Of a stretch of 64,000 bases of DNA, positions 1 to 8,895 are shown in pieces (the first letter of the stretch is position 1; every line of letters begins with the position of its first letter). The notes beneath the pieces are model-generated. The model worked only from the letters and a program-made list of their open reading frames with translations. It made no database searches and was not told the origin of the DNA. Location of the stretch: NCBI RefSeq assembly GCF_010183535.1, contig NC_071329.1, positions 4,526,001 to 4,590,000 on the forward strand. Reading direction: 5' to 3'. The stretch comes from Caenorhabditis remanei. Lineage: Eukaryota > Nematoda > Chromadorea > Rhabditida > Rhabditidae. The translations under genes were made by a program, and so were the position numbers.

Positions 1-420
1 GAACTCGGTAAAATGGAACTGAACAAAATGGAACTGCTACAAAATGGAACTGCTACAAAATGGAACTCTACCACTGGTTTTGAAAATGCTTATTGCGCTT
101 ATCTAATATAGTTTTATTCAGTTTTTTGTTGACTATTAAATAGAAAAAGACAATCTCTTCATGATGTAAGTGTTTTTAAACCTTAAAAGTCGACTTTTCC
201 CCACAAAAATTGGTTCTAATTCTTCTAAAAAGTCATGAATGCAAACGCGCCCCATTCGAACAAGAGTTCCATTTTGTAGCAGTTCCATTTTACCCAGTTC
301 CATTTCATCGAGTTCCATTTTACCGAGTTCCAAATTGTAGCAGTTCTATATTAGACAGTTCCATTTTGTCACAGTTCTATTTTGTAACAGTTCTATTTCC
401 CCGAGTTCCAAAAGCGAGTA
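1..420. repeat. Inverted-repeat element with 16-bp minisatellite ends
   Basis: A unit close to AGTTCCATTTTGTAGC is repeated imperfectly about nine times at roughly 265-420. The reverse complement recurs about four times at 1-70, so the two blocks form inverted ends around an AT-rich core. No coding capacity is seen; the short reading frames here only read through the minisatellite. It is probably a MITE-like element, and its left end may lie outside the window. Confidence 0.6.
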
Positions 421-1702
421 CCACCCAATTTCTAACAGGGTTGGGAAATCCTGGGAAAAAAAAAACTCACTTCTCTATCGAATTTTACTGTTCAAAATGG
501 GGAGATGTTGGCGGCGGTCACCGATAAATTGATAATTCATTATAGTGATGGGAAGGGAGAGAGATTTCAAGGTTTGTTAGTGAAAAATAGGGGAAAAAAG
601 GTGGAAAATTCATAAAAATCAGTGCTTTTTTCGATAAAAATGGAAAAAGTGATTGAAAATGTATTTTTTCGTTCGAAAGTGAATATTTTCAACTGCTTTT
701 TTGAAACAAACTCACGATTTTTGTGTCAAAACACTTTAAAATCGGTCAAAAACTCATTTTTAGCTTAAAATTTGCTATAAATTCGAGTTTTCAGACCAAA
801 AATTTGGATTTTCGCTCAAAAATACCTTTTAAAAAACGCGTCAAAGGCACCCAGTCTTCAATTTTGATGCATTTTTCAGTCAACTGAAATTTTCAGCTCA
901 AAATTGTTCAAATTCCGTATTTTCACTTCAAAAGCTACTCAAAAATGCAAGTTTTTGATCAAAAACTACGTTAGCCTTCTATAAACGCGTCAAAGGCACG
1001 CCAGACAGTTTTTTCCAGAAAAATTAGATTTCTCGTTCACAAATCTTCCAAAAACGCGTCAAAGGCACCCCAGTGCCTCCAAATTCAGCATTTAATTCGA
1101 AATCCCAATTTCTGACTTCAAATTCGTCAAAATCGCATATATATTTTTTCAAAAAAGATTTTTTCAAAAAATTTCAAATTTCTACAGGAGCTATTCCCAT
1201 CTTCCTCGCAATTATACTTCTATCTAGCTTAGATGAAGAAAAATGTCAGAAATCAAAATCAAAAAAGCTTTGCCTGCATCAAGAGTCGAACCCCGGACGT
1301 CAGATTAGTACCAAAATGTTAAAAATAGGAAAAGAAAAAACATTGATACCCGTGGGGGTCGAACCCTGGTTGTCAGATTGGTACCAAAAAGCGAAAAATA
1401 AAAATAAAACACTTTTCCAAGCACCCGGTGTCGAACCCCGGACCTTTTAAACCTAAAAACCACCTCCTTTTTGAGACAAATTTTACTCGATTTTCAATGG
1501 TGTCGAAATGTCTGGTACCTTATGTAGTTTTTGAACAAACCACATTTGTCACGACCTGTAATTTCATCACAACTTGAGATCATTTTGTAGTGAGAGAAAA
1601 AAATTGCTTTACTAGAAATACGAATTTAGAAATTTCAGAAAAATTCTATTCTTCTCAAAATGAAGATGTGCCAATTAAATTTTCTGTTTGGATCATTTTG
1701 AT
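421..1702. other. Gene-free repetitive stretch with GCGTCAAAGGCAC motifs and tRNA T-arm-like segments
   Basis: No gene is seen. AACGCGTCAAAGGCACCC occurs three times (near 835, 983 and 1049). At about 1275-1440 the motif GTCGAACCCCGG and close variants occur three times at 70-90-bp spacing, twice followed by GTCAGATTNGTACC. Read on the minus strand this is CCGGGGTTCGAC, which resembles a polymerase III box B. No D-arm or anticodon arm can be folded around the motifs, so they are tRNA-like fragments and not tRNA genes. Confidence 0.45.
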
Positions 1703-2020
1703 CAGGGTTGGGAAATTCCGGGCCGGGCCGTTCGCCTGCCCGGCCGGCCCGGCTCCTGTAGAAATTTGAAATTTTTTGAAAAAATCTTGAATTTTTTTTG
1801 ATTTTTTTGCAAAAAAAGTGGATTTTTCGACTGTGTTTTAGAACATCGGTGAAAGCCTTAGCGTACGAGAAATTTTGAGAATTTTGACTTTTTTAAAATG
1901 AAAATTTTGCAGAAATTTGTGAAAAAATGGTACACATTTTTTGAATCCGGGCCGACCGGGCCGGGCTGGGCCGGAAGAATTTTTTGTCAGCCCGGCCCGG
2001 CCCGGAATTTCCCAACCCTG
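1703..2020. mobile_element. hAT-type MITE with GC-rich inverted ends
   Basis: This 318-bp element begins CAGGGTTGGGAAATTCCGGG and ends with its reverse complement. Both ends continue into repeats of CGGGCCGGGCC. It is flanked on both sides by the 8-bp direct repeat ATTTTGAT (1695-1702 and 2021-2028). An 8-bp target duplication with CAGGG-type tips is typical of hAT transposons. The interior is AT-rich with no transposase, so it is non-autonomous. Confidence 0.85.
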
Positions 2021-2260
2021 ATTTTGATAATTTTTTTCAATTAGACTATAATCATAACTCTTTGATCAATTGGAGTGGTTTTTAGATTTTCTTTTTATAA
2101 ACATTTTCACCGAAATAAGTTAGTTTTTTCCCGGTTGATACTGTTCAAATCCATGTGTTTGCACGTTTTCCCTGTGCTGCTTGGTTTTGTTCATCTTCTT
2201 TCAAATGTTCTTTTCTTTCCGTTCTTTTTCTCTCCTTTCTACTCTTTTTCTTGCAAATAA

Positions 2261-2308
2261 CTTTATTTTTCAGATCTTCAACAGTCATAGCACTTCCAAC
2301 TTAAAAAT
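2261..2308 (+). promoter_or_regulatory. Splice or trans-splice acceptor and 5' leader of the kinase gene
   Basis: CTTTATTTTTCAG ends at 2273, 34 nt before the first base of the start codon, and no obvious upstream coding exon is visible. In nematodes this position usually marks a spliced-leader acceptor, but an outron and an ordinary intron cannot be told apart here. The leader runs 2274-2308 and ends inside the start codon (AT at 2307-2308). Confidence 0.4.
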
Positions 2309-3813
2309 GTGAGTTTTAAATAGTTTTTGGGCGGGTTTTTGAAGTAACCCAAGCTAACTGGAGTAAAGTTAACTGGAGGAGCGTGAGATAGACAGAACAC
2401 CCCAAATACTGTTTTGCGTCAAAAAAAATTAGGTCATTTTAATGAGTTATGGTGCAAAAAGTGAGAGTTTTCAAAAAATAGTTAAGCATTTTCCTTCACA
2501 AATAACAAAAATGCATTTCTATTAATTTCAATTTTCTAGGAATGCTGAAGATATCAGCAAGGACAAGAAAAAAGGCATTCAACTGCATGTAGGAGATCAA
2601 CTAGCCAAAGGATCATTTTCAACGACATTCCTGGCAACCACCGTCCCAGAATTGAGTGGAAATTACTCCGAGGTGGCCAAAGTGGGACTAAAGAAACATC
2701 ATCACAAATATGCGAAAGAGCAAGAAATTCTTCATGTAGTCAATGGACACAAACACTTCCCCCGCCTTGTGTATGCTGGGGAGTCTCCAAAATTCACATA
2801 CATTGGTAATTATATAATTTTTAAGGTTTGATAATATTTTTCTTTTTTTAGTGACAGAATATGGGGGAGAGGATTTGAAGACGGTTTGTGAGAGAAATCG
2901 ATTCGGCCTCACCTCCAATAAAAATGTGATTCGTTTGGCTCACAGATTGCACGGTGCTGTCGGTTTCCTTCACACCAAAAACTTTTTTCATCGTGATATG
3001 AAAGCAGAGAACGTCCTGATTGAGCTGAGAAACCAAGTAAGTGTTTTTAAGCCCATCATTTTTATCACAACAACGTCCCACTGCAAACGAGATAGTCTCG
3101 GCGAGAGGCGCAGAGCTTTTCCTTACGACGATACAAAATCCCACTGCTTTTGATCTATTCTCTCTATTTTTTAATCTTATTTTGTTAATTATCACGAAAA
3201 ATTGTGAAAATAGATCAAAAACTCTGAAAATTTGGTTCGGCGCAAGAAAAAACTCAGCATCTGTCGCCAATTCTCTCTCGTTTGCGGTTGGGCGCAGTTG
3301 TAAAAAGGGGTGGGCTGCTAATAGAACAATTTAAAAAAAAAAGTAATTATTTCAGAGTGTTCGTGTCAAGCTTTGTGATTTTGGCGATGCAAGCGATATC
3401 AGAGAGCCAGGAAGAAGGAGATCCAGTTTTTTGAACTTCTTTCTTCCTGCAGCTCTGCAGCCTTACTACGAATCGGAAGATCATCTCCACACTAGCGTCA
3501 TGTGCTTGAAACTTCTTAAAGAGCTTCCATACATCTCTCGACGCCAATCGTTGTTCTGGGCTTCACACATTGTAAGTTTTTACAGAAAATTTTCGAGTAT
3601 ACAATGAAATTTCAGACGCAATTAAAACTTCCTGATCTGGTGGATGAACATGAATGGATTAAACTGATTTGGATGAGGCTTTGTGCGTGTTACGCCCAGA
3701 AGTCGGTCGATTTTTCTTTTATTGGCTTGTTCCTGGACAACTCGATCGAAGGATTCAACAAAATGTCGGACTTGGAGTATGATACGACCGATGGACAGCT
3801 CAAATTGAATTAA
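2307..3813 (+). CDS. CK1-superfamily protein kinase-like protein, 288 aa
   Basis: The exons are 2307-2308, 2540-2805, 2852-3036, 3356-3571 and 3616-3813, and all junctions stay in frame. The start codon is split by intron 1 (AT | G). N-lobe features are a weak glycine loop (GDQLAKGSFS, aa 19-28), a VAxK-type lysine at K48 and a FPRLVYAG segment typical of casein kinase 1. The catalytic loop HRDMKAEN starts at H136 and CDFG occupies 158-161. The CK1 substrate-recognition segment after DFG is not recognisable and no APE-like motif is visible. Phosphotransfer is therefore plausible but unproven, and it could be a pseudokinase. Nematodes carry a large CK1 expansion, many members being germline-expressed; that role is family knowledge and is not seen here. 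Intron 3 contains a repeat shared with the downstream partial copy. Confidence 0.8.
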
Positions 3814-4717
3814 ATCCCAGTCACTTGTTTTGGTATATACCCAATTCTTCTCTAGATTCATTTTATTTCAATCCTGTTTCATTCAAATTTACGCAATTAT
3901 TTATGCCCTATTCGATTTCTTTGTCTTCTTTCCCCAAATGTTGTCTTTCGATTCATCTATAGGTTCACCAAAACTTTCACACTTCCTTTTATTTCCAAAG
4001 TTCGCCATCATTTATTTGATTCCAAAGTGTTGGTTTCGCGCATTCCCAATATTTCATAATTAATCTAAATTCCTGGCTAGGACCAGATGAATATCATGCC
4101 TCTATTCTACATAATTATGAATGAATTCTTGTAACATTTAAACATACCGAAAATAATTGACTTTATCAAAAGAAAATTGATTTTAACAGGTAATAATTGG
4201 TTTTTAGGAGATAATTGGTTTTATCAAGCAAGAATTGATTTTATCAGCAGATGATTGATTAGATCACAAACTTTAAAAATTTGGTTCGGCGCAAGAAAAA
4301 ACTCAGCATCTGTCGCCAATTCTCTCTCGTTTGCGGTTGGGCGCAGTTGTAAAAAGGGGTGGGCTGCTAATAGAACAGTTTAAAAAAATATAGTATTTAT
4401 TTCAGAGAGTTGGAGTTAAGTTATGTGATTTCGGAGATTCGAGCGAGATCAAGGAGCCAGAAAGAAGAAGATCGAGCTTCTTTAATTTCTTTCATCGCCC
4501 AGCTTTGCCCCCTTTCCATCTATTAGAAGACCATTGCCATACTGCAATCCTTTGCCTGAAACTTCTGACAAAGATTCCTCACAGCTCGCGTCGCAAATCG
4601 TTCTTCTCGACTACCCACATCGTAAGTTTTTAGAGAAAATGCTCGAGTATACAATGAAATTTCAGACAACGTTCAAACTTCCTGCTCTGGAGGAGGAACA
4701 TGATTGGATTAAGCTGA

Positions 4718-6994
4718 CAAGGGAACCCCAAGCACTTGTAAATTTGGAATTTGATGAAACTATGGCAGGAGGTCAAGGACCCCTCCAATAGAGCTCCCAC
4801 AAAATATTGGAACACGCTCGACACTCTGCTCTGAGTTATGAGCTCTCAAAGTTTGGCTCAGATTTAACACAGTAAACCTCATTTCCTCACTTCTCAACAG
4901 TTCCCAGAATGTCACTTCCCTTCTTTGCCACGTTTTCGGCTGGCCGAGTGGCCGAGGGGATGTGCGTTGAGTTGGTCACAGGTGAATCGCGGAAAGCGTG
5001 TAATTTGTCAAATATTGTTCGCGGACTTGTCCCGATACGTACAAGCGATGATATCTATTATTGGTGTGTAATTGGTAAATCGCGAACATTGACGAATTAT
5101 TCACATATTGCTCGCAAATCGCGACAAAAAACGTATGATATTTGAGTGATCGCGAGCGGTAGTTGTTCACCTATCGCGAAAATTATTTGAATTCGCTGGG
5201 TTTGAGAAAAATATTTTATGGAAAAAATGAATAAAATAAGAAAATACAATGGGTAACATAAGAAGGGGAAGGATGATTCAAATTATACACAGTAAAGTCA
5301 ATAATAAATTATTTTCGTCCTCACGAGCTTCGCCTCCTTTTCGAAGATGCAGCTCCTCTCCAAGCAGCTTCCTTGATTCGTGGCCGTCGCTGGTGTTGTT
5401 CATGGGGTTAAGAGGCTATTTGATACTAAAAAATAGCAATAAGCAAGAGTTCTGCATAAACTTGCAAACTTAGATCGAGAAAAATCACCACAAATCAGCT
5501 TTGAAAATTTCGGTCAAAAAAATTATTTTTCCAAAACTTCAAATAATGAAATTTCATGGTAAAATAAGTACAGTACAATATAAAAAATCACCAAAGAGCG
5601 TTCAAATAATTATGAAACTGTCCACCCAGGAAAACCAAAAAATAAAAAAACCAAAATGCCTTGCATGGGGTCGATCCCTTCCCCTCCAGATCACCAACTC
5701 AACGCACATCCTCTCGGCCACTCGGCACAGGTAGTTGGCCAGCGACGAAATACGGACCATATATGCGCCCGCGCGCGGACTCCAAAAGAATTAGCTAAGG
5801 ACGAAATGTGTGCGTCATATACGGTCCGTTTCGAGTCCGCGCGCCGAAAAAGTCGCTCCTCTCCCTCCCACCGCCAGCCCCCTCCCTACTTTTGTTTCCC
5901 GGCTGAGATCGTCATTTAACAAGGAAGATTAGTGATAAAATTACTATTTTATTTAAAGAAAGATAAAAAGGAACATTAAAAATAATGAAAATAGGAAGAA
6001 AACATAGCAAATTATACATAGAAATCACAAGTTTGTCGGGCAGTCGTGTCCTTGAAATCCATCGAAATCCACTGAGGTAGAAGCTTATATCAGTCGTTGA
6101 TTTCAGTTTTTCGCTTTGTGTTTCTGGAAAAAATCAACTAATTGATGAATAAAATACCATTTTTCAGTTAACTTACTTTCGAACATGGGTTCCTCCCTCC
6201 GGACGATGCGTGCTTGAGAAGGAGTTCCGACCAATTTTAGTTAAGTTTCTCACTGAAAAATTTATTTTGAATAGAGAAAGCTGAATACTATTACAAACCT
6301 TTGAGGAAATCGATGAATTGATTCCATTTCAGCTATCGCCGCTGTTTATCTTTTTGGGATCATCGGACTAACTGAAAACATACTAATTTTTCGATCATTT
6401 ACATTAAAATGCGAGAATTTTTACGGAAAAAATTAATTAAGAGAAATTTCAATAGAAGAAACATTTTAAAAAGCGAAACTTTCGAAAAATAAGGAAAGAA
6501 ACGAAAAAGCTCCGTAAATGATAAAAAAATTATCATTATCCGAGAGAAGTCCGAGAGCTTCGGAAGAGCTGCTGCATGCGGCGGCCGCGGCCAGCGTGTC
6601 CATATACGGTCCGCGCGCGGACGCCTGCTGCCCACTTCCTCCTCTTTTCCCAAAGTCCACACTGCGTCCATATAGAGTCCGCAGCGGACCACATTTCCGC
6701 CGCGGACTCTATACGGACAGAAAATGGGACTGAATCCGCATGCGGACCACACGCCAACTACCTGTGGGCCAGCCGAAAACGTGGCAAAGAAGGGAAGTGA
6801 AATTCTGGGAACTGTTGAGAAGTGAGGAAATGAGGTTTACTGTGTTAAATCTGAGCCAAACTTTGAGAGCTCATAACTCAGAGCAGAGTGTCGAGCGTGT
6901 TCCAATATTTTGTGGGAGCTCTATTGGAGGGGTCCTTGACCTCCTGCCAAAGTTTCATCAAATTCCAAATTTACAAGTGCTTGGGGTTCCCTTG
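4718..6994. mobile_element. 2.28-kb non-autonomous DNA transposon with ~225-bp terminal inverted repeats
   Basis: The left end (4718 to about 4942, starting CAAGGGAACCCCAAGCAC) is matched as a reverse complement at about 6770-6994. The target triplet TGA is present at 4715-4717 and again at 6995-6997. Removing the element and one TGA restores an exon collinear with kinase exon 5, which confirms both ends. The interior has no transposase-sized reading frame. It carries GC-rich blocks around GCGCGCGGAC and tRNA-like fragments in opposite orientations. A 3-bp duplication occurs in PIF/Harbinger and CACTA groups, but the superfamily is not assigned here. Confidence 0.9.
5675..5735 (-). repeat. 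tRNA-like (box A plus box B) fragment inside the transposon
   Basis: On the minus strand a D-arm-like TGCCGAGTGGCCGAG is followed about 40 nt later by GGGATCGACCCC, which resembles box B. The first part recurs in the opposite orientation at about 4938-4975. No complete cloverleaf with a credible acceptor stem is visible, so this is a tRNA-derived relic and not a functional tRNA gene. Confidence 0.45.
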
Positions 6995-7143
6995 TGAATT
7001 GGATGAGTCTTTGTGCCTGTTACACCCAGAAGTCATCCGATTTTTCCTTTATCCGCACATTCCTTGACAGTGCCATCACTGGATTCTGCAAGAGATCGGA
7101 GTTGGAGTATGAAACTGAGGATCGACAGCTCAAATTGCTTTAA

Positions 7144-7864
7144 ATTCATTTCACTTTTTTGATCTTTACTCATTTCTTCGCTACATTTATTCTTTCTTTC
7201 TGTCTTTTTTAATCATTCTCATATCGACATGACTTTACTTTTTCTCTAGATGTCACAACTCCTATCAAATCTTATTAATCAATTAATTACATCTTTCCGT
7301 AGGTATGATTTTATTTCAATCTATTTTCGCCGAGCTCTCGTTGCTCATTCATTTTTCTTGTCGGTTTCACTTTTTTAAAGTTAAAACTTTTATTGTTATT
7401 TCTCATCTGAAAATAAAGTAAATCAAAGAAATAGTTTTTTTAAACTTTACAGAAATCGCGCAATTTAAAGACTTTTTTCCAAAAAACTTCTAATTTCTAC
7501 AGGAGTCGGTCCGAGGAAAATTTTTTCATTCGGCCCGGCCCGGCCGGGAATTTCCCAACCCTAATTTCTAACGAAAAACATGAAAAATGGATTATTTTCA
7601 ATGAAAAAAACAAGGAAAAACGATAAATTCAAATTTTATCAACAGAAATTTAATTTAAATACAAGAGAAATCAATTTTTGAAACTTTCGGCTTTGAGGTT
7701 ACGGTATTTTTTCGAAAATCAGATGGGTAGAAGACAAGAAATACTTCCTGGAAAATCTAGGATCACAAAAAAAACACAAAAGTTTGAACTGGTACTGAAA
7801 AACAGAAATAAACTGTCATATTTCCCATATTTTCGCGTCAAAACCAATGAAACCTATTTATTAG
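7144..7864. other. AT-rich stretch without a gene; truncated end of a GC-rich MITE
   Basis: Downstream of the pseudogene the sequence is AT-rich with no convincing exon. At 7530-7562, CGGCCCGGCCCGGCC followed by GGGAATTTCCCAACCCT matches the right end of the element at 1703-2020 (with CCC instead of CCG), but the matching left end is missing. It is a truncated relative. Confidence 0.5.
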
Positions 7865-8201
7865 CAGACTTGCAACGGGCCGGGCCGGGCCGGGCCGGAA
7901 TGAAAATTTCCAGGGCCCGGCCCGGTCGGCCCGGAAGTTCAGTACTGAAAAAAATTCAAATTTTTTTTTCGAAAATTTCCAGATTTTTTTTGAAAAATAT
8001 TTCTTAAAAACAATTTTTTGTAGTTTTCGAAGGTTTTTGAAAAACATACTTGAGGAAAAATATGAAAAATTTTCAGAAAATAAATTTTTGGACAAAAAAT
8101 TGTAGTGGAAAAAGTTCAAAAATTCAAATCCGGGTCGACCGGGCCGGGTCGGGCCAAAACCGTGCCGGGCCGGCGGGCCGGCCCGGAATCTTGCAAGTCT
8201 G
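7865..8201. mobile_element. hAT-type MITE, second GC-rich family
   Basis: This 337-bp element starts CAGACTTGCAA and ends TTGCAAGTCTG. Next to both tips are GGGCCGGGCCGG blocks like those of the 1703-2020 element. The 8-bp direct repeat TTTATTAG flanks it (7857-7864 and 8202-8209), fitting a hAT transposase. The interior is AT-rich and non-coding. The outer tips differ from those of the first element although the subterminal blocks are alike. Confidence 0.85.
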
Positions 8202-8226
8202 TTTATTAGGACTCCTCTCTTCAAAA

Positions 8227-8525
8227 CGCTTGGAATGAGCTGATATAACTCTGTGAGTTTTGCTCCAAATCAATTTTCTTCAACATTTTTGAATTCTTCT
8301 CGTCAAGCCGCTTCGAATGAGTATAATCATGGCCAGATTTGCAGCACTTAGGGTCTCACCACGAAAACTACCTGGGTTACTGTAGTTTTCGTGGTGAGAC
8401 CCAACTTGCTTCAAACCTAGTCGTGATTATACTCATTCGAAGCGTCAAGACGAGAGAAATCTGAAATTGTAATCAAAATTCGATTTTGAGCAAACCCCAG
8501 AGAGATATAGCAGTTAATGTATTTT
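8227..8525. repeat. Imperfect palindrome upstream of the coiled-coil gene
   Basis: CGCTTCGAATGAGTATAATC (from 8310) pairs with its reverse complement ending near 8443. GGGTCTCACCACGAAAACTA pairs with TAGTTTTCGTGGTGAGACCC in the centre. Weaker pairing reaches about 8240 and 8515. No reading frame is present. It is probably a MITE; a short flanking TCAAG repeat is too weak to prove insertion. Confidence 0.6.
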
Positions 8526-8895
8526 CAGATCGGCACGGACGTACTGCTACAGGGCAGTTTCCTTCAGGTTCTATCTCTCATGTAGTAGAAAGAAGATTAA
8601 AATGTCCTCCCGCGCGGGAGGGAGTGTAAACAATCAACGCGGTGGCCGACGAACGAACACATTTTCCCCCTTCTCTAACCTTCATTCTATACTACTTTGT
8701 ACACTGGTGACCCCGATTGTGTGCTGGCAATAAATGATTGTATACAATCAAACTGGTGGTGTCTTCTTTCGGAAAACTCCAGAATTTTAGGTTCAGATTC
8801 CGAATCTGAAATGAAATTCTGAAAGTTAGGACGCCTTTCGTTTTTTTTTTCACACTAAAATTATTTTTCAAGCTATGTTTTCTATTTTCAGGAAA

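Larger units (their letters stand above)
4262..7143 (+). pseudogene. Partial duplicate of the kinase 3' end (intron 3 part, exons 4-5), split by a transposon
   Basis: The copy starts inside intron 3 sequence, sharing with 3228-3335 a segment that includes GGGTGGGCTGCTAATAGAAC. An exon of 4406-4621 follows, the same 216-nt length and phase as kinase exon 4, with CDFGD conserved. The last exon begins at 4666, is cut at 4717 by the 4718-6994 element and resumes at 6998, ending in TAA at 7141-7143. There is no catalytic-loop exon, so alone it cannot be a kinase. It is either a truncated duplicate or, before the insertion, an alternative pair of terminal exons for the gene at 2307. Apart from the insertion both exons are open, so the break may be recent. 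Confidence 0.8.

Noticed and set aside
4406..7143. A second functional kinase gene
   Set aside because: No exons for the N-lobe or catalytic loop precede it and a transposon splits the last exon.
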